Source: Diorhabda sublineata (Eukaryota; Arthropoda; Insecta; Coleoptera; Chrysomelidae). From it: 64,000 nt of DNA. Shown here piece by piece: positions 46,250 through 58,804 of the stretch. The notes below the pieces were generated by a model. That model saw nothing but the letters and a program-made list of their open reading frames with translations. It ran no database searches and was not told the origin of the DNA. The stretch spans positions 16,120,001-16,184,000 of the forward strand of contig NC_079482.1 of the NCBI RefSeq assembly GCF_026230105.1, given 5' to 3'. The translations under genes and the position numbers were made by a program. Numbering within the stretch: the stretch's first letter is position 1; every line of letters starts with the position of its first letter.

Positions 46250-47190
46250 ATCTGGCAGATTAATATGGCGGTAGCAAATATTCACAAAGAGCAAGCAACT
46301 GGGCATAAAATAAACTGATTTCGAATGCTTCTACACACAAGTAGCAGACAATGACATCTTTCTAATAAACTTGAATCTAAATAAAATGTGTCATTAATAA
46401 ATCACACTCCAGTATTTCTACTTCTATTATCAAAGGTTGAGTTGTTTCTTTAAGGAAAAAACGGAAAATAATCAAAGAATAATCATTATATAATTGGTAT
46501 CATAATTCCAGAAAAATATATTAATAACCAAATTATAATAGATTGTTACAAGGTAAAATATATTTCATTTCTTCCATCAGTGTGTTTCTTCCAAATAATA
46601 CAATAGGAAACCTAGTAGGAGCTTTACAAACCAACAATTCCATTTCTTCTCCAAAACATACAACAACTAACACCACATAAAATATATGTACATAAGAATA
46701 ATTTGCTATCAACCTAACCAATCTGCGAATCAAACAATTTATCATTGGAAGCTCTTTCATATACCTAAGAAAGTGATGTGAAAATTATCGATCAAAATAA
46801 AAAATTTAAATAAATTTACACGACTAAAAGATTCCCATTAATATCCATTAAGAAGTTGAAAGAACACTAAATATTTGACCAATAATTTGCAGACGACGGA
46901 ACTGTTATGGGTCTGTTAGTATGTTTATACCATATCCCCATCCTGAATGCGGATCTCTGTCGTCAATATTTGAGCTTGAGCGTAGAAAGGCAGCAATGAA
47001 AAGCAGTAAAGGAGCAGGACGTTATGTTGATAATACCCTACTGGAGACAGTTAATTCACAAAATTATCACAAGCAGACATCAATATAATCTTTTTGTCCA
47101 TGCCTATACGTGTACAGGTGTGTTTTCAGCTATGTGCTCTTCAACCATTAATAATTTTATTTCACTTTACATGTTGATTGAATATCCTAC
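46250..47190. other. Intergenic stretch
   Basis: No supported gene. A short coding-like patch at 46930-47010 (ELERRKAAMKSSK) may be retroelement debris. Confidence 0.3.
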
Positions 47191-47208
47191 AAATCAAGCG
47201 CAGATCCA

Positions 47209-47711
47209 GGGGGGGTCATGACCCCCCTAAACTCTTTACTTGGTTTTTTGTTTCTCTTATAAAAGGGTTTCAGTAGGAATATGTAAAAGTACGAATTATT
47301 TTATACCGTGGATAAAGGGAGCCAATACCCCAAATATCTCGAATACCAAAACAATACCTAATAAAACAAAATTAAAATACTCAGGAAATTCAAGATTAAG
47401 AGGTAGAAGAATCTTACATAATCTAATTAATATGAATCAAATCAAACTAATCGAAAAAAGAACCAGTCTAGGGTTCAATGGGTAAACGACTTAGAGTTGG
47501 TCTAGTCGAAAGAATCAAATGTCCTTAAAAGAACTGGTAAACTTAAAAATCGACTCACTCGAAGAGTCGGTCGGTTTTCGGGATAGACGAAAAAGTTAAA
47601 CTAATAAGGGAAGGCAAGAAGAGTCACAATTCTTTTGGAATCGTTCGAAAGAGCGCTCTTTTAGATGAACGATTCAAAAGAATCGATTTTCGATTCACTT
47701 GCCCACCTCTG
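47209..47711. mobile_element. hAT-like non-autonomous element ends (tentative)
   Basis: A perfect 18-bp palindrome, GGGGGGTCATGACCCCCC, lies at 47210-47227. Further on, a repeat-rich block (47440-47711) contains GAATCGATTTTCGATTC and AGAGCGCTCT palindromes. It ends so that the minus strand starts CAGAGGTGGGCAAGTGAATC, a typical hAT terminus. The left end and target duplication could not be placed, so these may be two different elements. Confidence 0.35.
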
Positions 47712-47719
47712 GCCCCTCT

Positions 47720-50060
47720 ACGGTACTCAGTCGCACCTTGGCATTCAAGGTCCTACTCTCTAGTAGTTGTATTTTGTGGGTAAAAGGCATAAAATGCCAT
47801 GTCTTTGGGGGAGGGCTCGTCCTAATACTACCAATTCATATTACCAAAATTCAAAGTCGATAAATGATTATTTCTGGGTGTAACACTTCTAAAGTCACTA
47901 TGAGCATATAAAATATTATTGATTGATTCTCCTCTTTCAACGTTCGATGAATTCATATACTCATTAAAAATCGAGTATGTGTGGAATTTTAACTATTGTT
48001 TCCTGGGTAATATATTCATGCAATTTATATGTGCAGTTGTAACATTTTGTTATAGTGTATATGCTACAAAGACGTAATAACATGAAAATGTAACTTACAT
48101 ACCTCAAGTGAATGTGTAGTGAGAAAATCACATAATACAATAATTTGGTTTAGTATCAAATTAAAGATTTGATGACGCACAAGGTATTTCGATTTCATTT
48201 CTTATTCGGTATTTATTTTAGTCCAGTCTTTCAAGTGCTCTGTCACTTTCCCGGCGTTTGGGCGGTCATATTTTCTGTACATGTTATATATTCTAGGATA
48301 CTTTTGCATTGCATTGCATGTATATAAATCTACTTCAATTATTCTCACTCTTAAGCCGTTATTTTATTCATAAATCTACACTACGTTACTGACACGGAAA
48401 TTAGAAAATAAGATCCAAAACTAAAACTAAAGCAACAGGTAAAAATGGAACTGAAAAGCATTTAGATAGTAGCAGATGTAAGGTTTGTTTCAACCTTTTA
48501 GTTTGGACCAATCTTGGAACGGTTATTGGAAGCGTTTATAGATATTTTCTGCGCAATTTCCGGCTATGCACGGTTCTTGAAACAGTACTTGCTATCAACC
48601 AAGCACAGAAAAGACCGTCCCTGAATCGGTTCACGAACGACACCAAGTCGGATGGAACGCAAAACAGCTTTTTTACGCGTTTTTGCGATTGCGCAGAATC
48701 GTCACAGTACCAACGACGGTTTTTTGATGGTTTGGAACGAACCTAGTATGTTTCAAATCTAATACATTTAAAGGGAGCTTCAAATTTAAAGTCCCCATTA
48801 AATTAATTCGCGCGTTTCATATTAGCCATTCAGCATATGTATTCTTTTCATTTGAACTTTAAGGTAAAGTAGGAAATGTTTCAGTTTAGCAGATTAATAA
48901 AACGTCAAATGCAAACTTAGGTTATGTTTATTATTCAATTCTAAGCTGCACGTGGCATCTTATATATAATATGTAATATAAATAAAACAATAAATTAAGA
49001 ATTCAAATAGTTTTAAAATTTTTTAATTTGAGGATTGAATATAATAATTTTTTTCTCTAACTCTCGTGCTTTCTTTTCTTTTCATAATTTCATTTTCCTT
49101 CTCCAATAATATAATTTTTTTTTATGTTTATTTTCTACTTCTATCAGCGAATCAGTTATTGATATTAGTTGTTGGTTAATAGGCTATTTTAGTTTATGAA
49201 TGGTATGTTTATTCCACTGCAATGGAAAATGTACTGAATCGTCAAATACTAGTTTCCACTAAAGTAATCACATTATCCGAACCAAGACCTTTTTCTGATT
49301 GTATCTTCCCCTTGCTTTTGCTGCCTGACACTACAGTAGATACACTATTCAAAACACCACCGATCACATGCAAAACATCATGAAACTTAGTCTTTGCATA
49401 TTTCTAAAAGGACTTGCTGAACACTTCTCCCTGCGGACACTTCGTATTGAATCCATACCTCTTTCTAAAAGTAACTAAATGTAAAATAGATCAATGTACC
49501 ACCGGTATCAATGTCCATTTCAAGTCTAACCTTTTCATTGCAAGAAAATTACATGTTACTGTATTTTCAATAATTTCCTCATATTTTCTCACCTCCTCAA
49601 TCATTTTGAGTTATTCTTCTTTCTCAAAATTGGTATTCCGCACTATTTTTGTAATTATTGTCAAGAATAAACTCAAATAAAAAAAATTATTACAATTGAA
49701 AATAATAATTGAGCTTCAATCATGTGAAATGTTTAATATTTACGATTAAAAATAATAAAAATAATTGTTGAACTGAATAATTAAATTGGTAATTAGAAAA
49801 AACAACAGCGCGTCACCAAACACCAAAGATCGAGCAAAAATAAATGTTAGTGACAAAACAAACACTCTTTAACAAACACTTCTACGTTTCATTTTGTTTC
49901 TCTCTCTAACGATATATATTGAAAAAGTACCGTTGTGAATCAGTTATGGGACCACTTTGAAAGACCCTTTAACCTAAGGAACCGGATTAAGTGCCAATAA
50001 GGATGGGATTATGAGACCGACCGTACCCCGAGGTCTGTAAGATAAATTTTTGAATCTTTA
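47720..50060. other. Intergenic stretch
   Basis: Mostly AT-rich. A GC-richer block at 48500-48750 (GACGACACC-like, GGAACGCAAAACAG) might be a MITE, but its ends could not be paired. An 88-codon open frame at 49414 has no motif. Confidence 0.3.
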
Positions 50061-50072
50061 TACTATAGTTTT

Positions 50073-50523
50073 ATGTTTATATGTGATAGATTTGAACTTA
50101 CTTGCCCGAAACCTTCTGAGGTATCATCTACTGAGCAATGGGAAAAGAAAATAGATAGGAGCAAAACCAATTATTGGGACAATCTACAGTGGCTGAGACA
50201 GGCAAAGACTCTTCTGGGAAACTATAACCAGAATAGATGTGATGAATGTATAAAACTAAGTAAGAATAATTTACGAATACTAACAGGAGTTAGTTAGAAA
50301 ATACGGCGTGCAAATTTTGTTGCACAGGACGAAATCTCTATCCACATTTTTTCGAAGAGTGAAACACTCCAGAACATTACAACTGGGAGCGCTTGGAATA
50401 AAAGACGAAAATCTCTGGCAATTGAAGCTATCCCACATTCTAAACTTTTTAAAAGGAGTGGTAGTATTCATTCATTATGTTTCAGACTATGTAATTTCAA
50501 TTAAACTGCAATATCTCGAATAA
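50073..50523 (+). mobile_element. Jockey/R1-like LINE 3' relic (RNase H and C terminus)
   Basis: The frame reads CDRFELTCPKPSEVSSTEQW, WLRQAKTLLG and CIKLSKNNLRILTGVS, where related LINEs have LLTG before a Cys-rich segment. Across frame shifts come FFEE, NTPEHY (like EEETPEHIL), LQLGALGI and LSHILNFLKGV, the end of the family's polyprotein. The copy is 5'-truncated with at least two shifts. Confidence 0.65.
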
Positions 50524-51114
50524 CACAAATATTAAAGTAATCGTTCTTCTTTAACCGTATATATCATTTGTCTCAAGTTATTATGCCGTATACCAGTGGC
50601 CAGTAATCAATCCGACAATTTCTTTCGAGTTTGATGAGACTAACCTCAAGTACCTTGGACGCCCTCTTAAAAAGGTTGTGTTAATGTGTTTCCGGCCACC
50701 CATTGAGAAAAGATATCACATATCTAATGCAGCTAATGAATATTTGAAGAAAGTTCATCAATAAATCTTTGTGGAATTTATGATATGCTGATTTAAAGTT
50801 ACTTCAAGGAAAGAGGTCCGATTATTCCTAGGTAGATAACATGGTGCGCCAATAGGCGCGGTTTCATAGCAGAGGTCTTGAGGGTCTTCACCTCTCCCTA
50901 AACTGCTTTCAGGAAAAATTTTAAGAAACCGTCAAAGCTTCGGTAAAGTTTTAGCAAAGTGCCGAAACTAAATGAAGACAACTAATTAATCACCTATAGA
51001 AAATTCTGATCATAGTTTTTCTTTTCTTTCTTTATTATCTTTTTAATTTTAATTCGTGATTCCTATTAAACTAAGAAGATAAAACCGTTCCTCTACATCG
51101 AATATTCAGTTTTT

Positions 51115-51345
51115 TTAATACCGCCTTCTTACCAAACACACTGCTTACACTACTACTACACCAAGACTCACAATTACACTGTTTGACGAACGTTTCGATA
51201 ATCAAGTTCACCTTCAGTGTCTGAAGACGACAACTTGGTTATAGAAGCGCGCGTCAGACAGTGTAATTGTGAGTGTTAGTGTAGTGGTTCGTGTGAATAT
51301 CACCAACGGTTCCAGAAATTCTAACTGACTGCCTTCCTCCTTTAT
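51115..51345. mobile_element. Fold-back MITE family A, long copy
   Basis: Arms 51156-51220 and 51229-51290 are inverted copies sharing CTCACAATTACACTGT and a TATAACCAAGTT/AATCAAGTT block around an AGTGTCTGAAGACGAC centre. Outer parts share ACACACTGCTTACAC and GGTTCCAGAAATTC with the copy at 16500-16640. No coding content. Confidence 0.6.
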
Positions 51346-51837
51346 TCACTTCACAGAGAATTTATTTCAATCTAATATTGACAGTTTTGGGAAGACCATA
51401 AAGCATTAAATATTAGTTAATTGTAACAAAAACACAATAATATTTATGATATTCAATAATTATAATCGACCGTCAACTATTCTGTGAGACATCGATTGGA
51501 ATTCTGTATACGTACACAAAGACGATGACCCAGCGATGCGTATAATTGTAAGGAAAAGTATGAAACACAAAAAATGGATAATTAAAACAAGAAGGAAGAA
51601 ATTTTGAAAGAGAAAACATTACACATACAGTTAATAAGGAGCAATTTAAAATCGGTCCTACATTAGCACTAAAAATAACTGTATATAGTGATCTCATACT
51701 GATATTACTGACATTGAAGGTATTATTGATAAATTGAAAAAAGAAATTGGTGGGTAGTATTAGGTTCAGTGCGTATAAAGTCACATTTATAATCCATTAA
51801 ACTACTGTATAAGCATATCACAATAGAAACCGAGCAA

Positions 51838-51930
51838 AGCGATTCAAAGAAGTAGTGGTCTGTTCAATCTATGAAAATGGAGATACAGCCATACCAACAA
51901 ATTATAGTCCCATATAGTTATTACGTCAAT
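51838..51930 (+). mobile_element. LINE reverse-transcriptase fragment
   Basis: Reads KEVVVCSIYENGDTAIPTNY then SPI and a stop, matching the W....I.P..KKGD...PNYRPI motif opening many LINE reverse transcriptases. Only about 30 codons remain. Confidence 0.5.
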
Positions 51931-52089
51931 TAACACATATATTCGTAAAAAATTTTGACTACTTACTTCCACATTTATATCTGATACACTAATAATTAAT
52001 AATCAATTTATGATCTCTAGTAAAAAATATAATGGACGAGGGGATGAAAATTCTTAACAGAAGAAACAAAAAACACTTGATGGATTTTT

Positions 52090-52210
52090 GATACAGGGTG
52101 TATCAAAAAAAGGTGATCCCGTCTCTATGATAGATAGAAAACCGAAAAATATTAGGGGTTTGCTCAGTAAAAATCTTTCGTAACGTATTCAAGATGAGGA
52201 GCGTTCTAGA
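52090..52210. repeat. TIR-like end
   Basis: TACAGGGTGTATCAAAAAAA at 52094 resembles the CAGGGTG ends of the DDE elements at 21423 and 38253. No partner end or transposase was found nearby. Confidence 0.3.
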
Positions 52211-52609
52211 AAAAAATATACATATTTCTTACGGTTTTGTCACAAGTACTCGGAGCATTGTATTGAAATTTTATACGAATATGTTTTGAAAGCTGATACA
52301 TCCAATGAATTTGTTCGTAACAAGTAGTCTTGAACAAAACATTTTCAATATTAGATTTATTAAGCAAAATTTCAAGTGAATTTAACATCCTTTAATTTAA
52401 CACCAAAAAGGAACTCTTGATAAAACTCAATATTTTGTGTAAAAATTATGAAGTAATAACTGAAGTTAGTTTGAAGTTTTGATAAAGTTATTAATTATTA
52501 TGCGAAAAACTTATGCACTACTCAGCTTAGAGCCGGTATTATTTATCTATCTCGGATACAAAGTATCAAAAGGATTAAGCTAGGTTCACATAATGACCTT
52601 GCGCACTGT

Positions 52610-53700
52610 GTGGCAAGTATTCAACATTACAGCCTTCTGTCGGCGAAGGTGTTTTTTGGTAATCCCAGTTTGGCGGCGATGCTATTGTGCAGGGTCTTAG
52701 TCACGACGCCAGTTACGCCAGTTGCTGACATAATAACTGGGACTATGTCCACATTTTCGCTGTGCCAAATATATATGCTGTTGAATCTTAATTGCGATAT
52801 CGGCATATTTGGCCAGTTTCTCCCGGTGTTTGTTGAGAATGTTATAAGTGTTCGGTATAGCTACATCAATAAAAAGGACTGAATTGACTCTTCTATCAAC
52901 CACCACAATGTCAGGTCTGTTATTCATCAGCTGTATATCGGTGGTAATGGACCTATCGTAGTAGATTCTAAAATTGTCATTTTCGAGCACCTTCTGCGGC
53001 CGGTACTTGTAATAGGGTGTATACGTATTGAGAAGACCGAACTTGTTGGCCAGTTTCTGGTGGATGATGTTGCAAACTTGGTTATGCCGGTGTAAATAGT
53101 CGGTATTAGCTAACACACTACAAGCAGATGTTATATGTTGGATGGTCTCTGATGTTTGTTGACACTTTCTGCATTTGTCAGATTAAGTATTCGGATCCTT
53201 AATAATATTTTTCTTGTAGTTATTGGTTTAATAACTTGATCCTGAATAGCCATCATGAAGCCTTCGTTCTCTGGAAAGAGATTGCTGCTAGTAAGCCATC
53301 TCTTGAACTTGAAACCTCTGAATACCCTCTAGTTCTTATTTCGTTCACTTCAGGATTCCAAAAGAGTACGTTAAAATAGGCGTGGTATAGGTGTTGGTTG
53401 CCTGGACTAAGTTGCCTGCATTTAATTCAGATTTCATAAGTGACTTCACTCTTTTGGTGTATTGATCCTGGATTCTAGCTTTTGCCTGCTTGTGGTCCGG
53501 CAACTTAGCCTGCTGAAATCCTAGGTATTTGTAGTTTTCCCAGTTTTCCATCGCCTGTTCATGACAATGCCTTTCGTTGTAGAATCGATATGTTATATCG
53601 AGAAGTTGATTTATTTGATCCTTATTTGCTGCGTATAGCTTGATAACGTGCATTTAAAGAAGATTGGATATGAAACAGTTAGTTTCTCTGTCCGCTTTAA
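52610..53700 (-). mobile_element. R4/Dong-like LINE 3' relic with zinc knuckle and endonuclease
   Basis: On the minus strand a first frame (53653-53345) holds MENWENYKYLGFQQAKLPDH and ATNTYTTPILTYSFGILK, the reverse-transcriptase thumb side. A second frame (about 53180-52697) holds a zinc knuckle CRKCQQTSETIQHITSAC (CX2CX8HX4C), PYYKYRPQKVLEND, and RPDIVVVDRRVNSVLFIDVA, the PD...D signature of the restriction-like endonuclease in R2/R4/Dong-type LINEs. A shift near 52745 moves the tail (IVPVIMSATG, KLGLPKNTF) to another frame. The first part of the reverse transcriptase is missing. Related stub: 5172-5365. Confidence 0.8.
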
Positions 53701-53799
53701 TGTGGAATCCGTACTTTGTGTCATTGAGTAGATAGAGAATTCATTGCAAGACAGAACCACAACGGACTCAGGGAGTCAGTCGCCCTGATATATCCCCCT

Positions 53800-54405
53800 A
53801 CGAATGGATATTTGTCAGTACCGAGGGAATTTGGACCAATTTGAAAATGTAGGTTCGTTCGCCATCCCTTCATCGTAGTTGAAAGGAAGGTTACTCTTTT
53901 TAAACCCCGCGTTTTGGAAAGGAATACAAACTTTAAAATATTGTATCTCCTTTAAATTCTATTATAAATAGATTTAAAAAGGCTCAAAATTTTTAGCAAG
54001 AAAAACCCTACAATTGATATTTGAAACGTTTTCTTATAACATCAATAGTTTTTATGAAAAATTCATTTGTTTTTTCAAGATTACGGAAATTCATTCAAAA
54101 CAATAATACTTAAATAAAGTTAATTACAAATGGATTACGATTAATTTCAATTAGGGTCGTAAAGGCGATGGTTTATTTATTTTTTTGAAGAAGAAAAAAG
54201 ATGAAACCTTATTTTTGTTATAAATCAGTCAAATCTTATGCAAAAGACTTTCGACAGAACTCATTTTTAAAGGTGCCTTGAAAAAGGTAAAAATTTCATC
54301 AATTTCAAATTATTTGAGGTTAAAGGTTTTCAATTTCGGGGTTCTCCAAAAATAGCCATCCTTCAACGAGTGATAACTCAGTTATTATTGAATTTACAGA
54401 GCTTA
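53800..54405. other. Repeat-like flank of the piggyBac copy
   Basis: AT-rich sequence on both sides of the piggyBac copy (also 55651-55960, with ATCTCCAAGAAGTGGAGGCTTTC-like text) has no coding motif. It may be an older dispersed repeat into which piggyBac inserted. Confidence 0.25.
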
Positions 54406-55650
54406 TTAACCTTCCATTAGGCGCGCGGGTATTTCTAACGTATTTGGTCGCGTTGTATCTAGCAGATACATACATCAAATAAATTTTTTTTTGTTATTAT
54501 TTTTAATATATTAATACAGCAAATTTTATATGAATACTTCTTTTCTCCACTTTTAATTTAACATTTTTGCAAGTAAAAAAATAATTAGTTTATATGTAAA
54601 ATGTGTAAAATTTTAATAAGGTTATCGCCAGAACTAGGATTAAAGTTACATTATTTATTCAAAATATTTTACAAACTTATAAAATTAATCGGAGTAATCA
54701 ACCTCTTCAATTTCTTTATTATAACATTTATTACAAATCATATTTGTATGAAGTTTTATACATAAATGATTTCCACATTTTTTACAACAATATGCAGACA
54801 CTGACGTTTTCTTATTTTCTACATAGCATGGTTCGCATCGCTTTCTTTTACTTGGTCCAGGTGTTGCCTCTTGAACTTCTTGTTGTGCTTCCAAGGTTTT
54901 GTAAATTTTGAGCAAATCTTTAGTTTGTCGTGGAAGAATTTTTATTTGGGCCCTCACTTTTAGTTGTTCGTCTAGCAAAGCTAGTCCTAATTTATTCAAA
55001 TATTCTCTTCTTGTGACAAACGTATTTTTGTTTCCAAGAAATATCATCCGCGAGTTGATTCCACCTACGTTCAGTAAATGGTAAAAAATTACCATAGACC
55101 ACCTCTTAGTTGATCTAGCAACATTATAAGTAGCGCAAAGCTTGTCGACCACATCAACGCCGGATTTTGTGTTGTTAAAAAATGATATTATTTCTGGCTT
55201 TTTTGAAGCATCTTCTTCCACTTCGTTTGACGCCACATGCAAACTGGAAATAAGGACTATGGTTTTTCCTTTTTTCGGGACATATTAAACTAACGTTTCA
55301 TTTTTTGTATATCCAAATAAACAAATAAACACTTAAAAACAATAAAATTTACGTTTGAATATTTACAAAACGTCGAAATGAACGAGAACTTATCCCAACT
55401 AAATCTGAATATAAACTGCCGCTTTTGGTCGCGCTGTATCTAGCAGGTACAAATCCGGCGGTCGGACGGGTTTACGGTGGCCAGGGGTTGTAAAAGTAAA
55501 ATCAGCCCAGTACTTCTAGGAAAGGCTTCCAGATACATCTGCCAAGAACTACTGCAAATCTCCATTTTATAGAGCTATTACATAAATAAATATTTAGCTA
55601 AAAGGTAGCCATGTATCTCGTAGATACACGCGCGACTAATGGAAGGTTAA
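54406..55650 (-). mobile_element. piggyBac-like element, 1.24 kb, internally deleted, TTAA flanks
   Basis: Flanked by TTAA at 54406-54409 and 55647-55650. Ends are 18-bp inverted repeats, CCTTCCATTAGGCGCGCG against CCTTCCATTAGTCGCGCG (one mismatch). Near both ends lie palindromic TGTATCTAGCAGATACA-like boxes (54455, 55437, 55610). Such elements are usually about 2.4 kb; the 5' two thirds of the transposase gene are missing. The clean ends suggest it could once have been moved by a full copy elsewhere. Confidence 0.9.
54685..55280 (-). pseudogene. piggyBac transposase C-terminal fragment
   Basis: The minus-strand frame reads KGKTIVLISSLHVAS, KKPEIISFFNNTKSGVDVVD, KLCATYNVARSTKRWSMVIF and YHLLNVGGINSRMIF, the last part of the DDE_Tnp_1_7 domain with the family's D in GVDVVD. 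It ends with a Cys-rich tail CEPCYVENK, CCKKCGNHLC and CNKCYN, the C-terminal RING-like/CRD zinc domain. The upstream catalytic Asp residues are absent and a stop precedes the block. The terminal 185 codons have no break, so the deletion is probably recent. Confidence 0.9.
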
Positions 55651-55969
55651 AAAACTAATCTATTTGTTTTTTTTATTAGGCTACATTTTTTCCTGATTTT
55701 GCTGATAAAATGAAACATTTTTATGTCATTCATGAAAAACGGTAAAAAAATATGCGTTTTTCCAATGATAAATAATTAATCGTTAATAACTCTTAAAATA
55801 CCAAGTTTAGGAAAAAGCCTTGTGGATTAAAAATTGCTGAGGATTAGTCAATCTATCGATCTCCGAGATTATTTTGATAAAATAAATTTTCATCTCCAAG
55901 AAGTGGAGGCTTTCACCCCAGGGCAAAAGCACTCTTCGGAACAGGATAGATTTTGAAGAAGTTTAAAAA

Positions 55970-56490
55970 TACTATCTTCATACTAATTTTCATGAAAATC
56001 GACTTTGATTATCAAAATTCCACGGGAAATCGGCTGGTACCTGGCCTATATTATGAATTGAATTCCATAACTAAAAACATGAGTTCATTACTATAACTCA
56101 TTTTCAACACTTGATGAAATATGATGGTAAAATATTACGTAATTGTTGTTATAATGAATCATGCGGTATTGCAAACATAGCAACTATTTATAAAATATAG
56201 TTAAATAGATATATACTCAGTGACCTTAGAAGTGTTACATCCAGAAGGGATAATTTCTTGACACCAATTTTTGGCAACATTGTCACCATATTTATATCCG
56301 GCTTGGAGAGCAGCATCTTTGAATATCATCAAAAAAGTTTTCTTCCAAGTAACTATTTGCGAAAGCCGCATAATACGTAGTACTTATAGTTATGGCCAGT
56401 ACCTACGACTAGATTCAAGCGCAAGGAAAATATTTTTTGTATATTTTATCAACAATCAGAATATGTAATCACATTCTATAACTCAACTTG
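55970..56490. other. Intergenic stretch
   Basis: Nothing recognised; a 65-codon open frame at 56271 has no motif. Confidence 0.3.
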
Positions 56491-56499
56491 CTCTAATTT

Positions 56500-56960
56500 G
56501 TTCACGTGCTGGGTTCTCTAGTAATACCTTAATGAGGTTTACATCCAGACATCCAGCGATGTATCCTCTATCACTTCATATTAGGTCTACTGGCCACGCT
56601 TTCTTTAGTCATTTGTTATACCTTGGTACTAACGGCTCTTCTATTAGTACTCGTACTTGAATGATATAGTCCAATACAAACCATAGAGCTTCTATTATTT
56701 GGATGATGTAGTTCAATACAAACCCTGGGGCTTCTACTATAATTAGTCGAAGTATTTACGATTGAGACCTCTGGATCATTTGTACATTACGTTTTGAACC
56801 GCATGTCCATAGTTCCACTCCATGAATCCATATAACTTTAAAGATCGTTTCGTAAATTAGAACTTTCGAAATATGCTTCTATCTGTTTTGTTATTCAAAC
56901 TTCTATCTAGTCAGAAGCAATAATTTTCACCCTCTTTTCAATAGTTTATTTTTTACTTGA
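56500..56960 (-). mobile_element. Jockey-like LINE C-terminal relic
   Basis: On the minus strand: FKVIWIHGVELWTCGSKRNV, QMIQRSQS, stop, ILRLIIVEAPGFVLNYIIQ, then VPRYNK, stop, LKKAWPVDLI near 56580. This is the region from LKPIW.YG..LWG to the RRWPTDL end of Jockey reverse transcriptases. A short internal duplication (CCAATACAAACC / TCAATACAAACCC) repeats the FVL(N/D)YIIQ part. Two stops; a 3' stub. Confidence 0.7.
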
Positions 56961-56969
56961 TGGTTGTTC

Positions 56970-58790
56970 AAAATTCAGTTGCTTATGCTATAAACTGCAC
57001 TGGAAAATACTGCTTAGTATCATTTTCAAAGTAAACCCAGAATTATATAATTGTAATTTAATAGTGTTTACTTTATACAATACAAAGTAGGTAGTAATTC
57101 AATATTTCGAAACTCAACACCTAAAATGTATGTGCAACTTTTTTGTAATCTTTAGTAGCCATCAGTCATTTAAAATACGACGCAGTGATTTTTTTAATAA
57201 CATGCAAAGCGTATGATAATTTATAAGCGAAATCGTTCTGTCGAGTATTCGTACCATCATCATTTTCGTTTTTTACTCGTGCTGGCCTCTAAACGACTGT
57301 CTGTGCGACTTAACATGTGTTGTATGTAGGTGAGGTTAAGCAGACCTAACAGTTCTTATATGCCAATAACCAGTTTGTCTTTATTTCCTTTTCGAGTGAA
57401 GAAATTGCACAAGATTTTTAGTTTTTATGCTACTTACTATGACGTAGATCGTTAGTATATTTAACGATAGTTGATGGTAGTGTGTAGTTTGGAATTTATT
57501 TAAAAATTGTTTGTGTGAATACTGTGTTGTTTTATGTGTATATCTATTTATTGTGAATACTGTCATCGAGTCAATATATATTTGTTTAGAAACACAAACA
57601 ACTTTAAAATTATTACAGCAGTGTATTTCCAAGGTAAGGACTATTATTTATAAACTAAAAATTTTATATCTTTTCAAGGAACACAGTACCGAACTGTTTT
57701 TGAAATTAGGAATATCCAATATTTGACAAATTACATGCTGATATAATATTCAAAATTATTGAACAATTAAGTATTCAATTTATTTGGTACATTTATAATT
57801 CACCTACAAAGAACACACATGTACCTATACCCGATAATGAATAATTTATAATGTTTACTAAAAACAATTAAGAGATCACAGTGATAGGAATGGGAAAGAA
57901 TTATCTTGGCATATTGAGCAGGCAAAAAAACATAAAATAGTTAAAAAATATTTACAAAGATTAAACCATCTTAGAATTTTTTGAATATTTCTTAATGTCA
58001 TTATATTTGTATTGTATTGGTAAGTACGATATTGATATTTTGGTTAAATTTTTTGATAAATTTTATAAATTCGTGATATTTTTCGAAACCATATCTTCAC
58101 AGATACTTAGATAATTATTCAGGCTATAGATATTACTGACTTACATTGTATAAATGTGGTGTTTATTTTTTTTTTCTAATAATGAGGATACTTATATAAT
58201 TGCATCATTTGTACTAGCTTTATACACTTTGTTCTTGGGGGCAACGTTAAATTATGTATTATCAAATAATAATGGAAATGGCGTATGAAATCAATGAAAC
58301 TTGTTCAAAAGAAAACTCGCCCATTGTTTGACAACAACACCGATACATGAATAAGAAAATGGTTCAACTGTACCTCTTTTATTTGAAAATTAATATTTAA
58401 CACAATAATAGTGTCTTTTCCCTACAATTGAAATTATAGACTTTAAATCGCATACAATCTCCCATCAGAATGCCTCAATGATTCCTAAAATAGTCTATAA
58501 AATTGTAATAAATTCTTTTCGCAATATGACTGTTATTGTTATGGTACTTACATTGTTGTCAGATCTTTCATTTGCTTCTGCAAATATTATTATAATGTTT
58601 CTCATTCAAAACGGAACAAGATACTTTTATTTCGATTAAATTTGTCTCTAAAGTTTCTACAATATAAAAGATAATTCCCAAAATTTGAACTCCAAATCTC
58701 AACATTTGAACTGGCGCATCCCCTTTTCCATTGAAAATTTAATAGAATCGAAATAAGTACATGCATTTTTTTTTAAATTTTGATCTTTAC
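56970..58790. other. Intergenic stretch
   Basis: AT-rich; nothing recognised. Confidence 0.3.
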
Positions 58791-58804
58791 AATCTTGTAG
58801 AAAA

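Noticed and set aside
48480..48760. GC-richer block suspected to be a MITE
   Set aside because: No convincing terminal inverted repeat or target duplication could be paired by eye.
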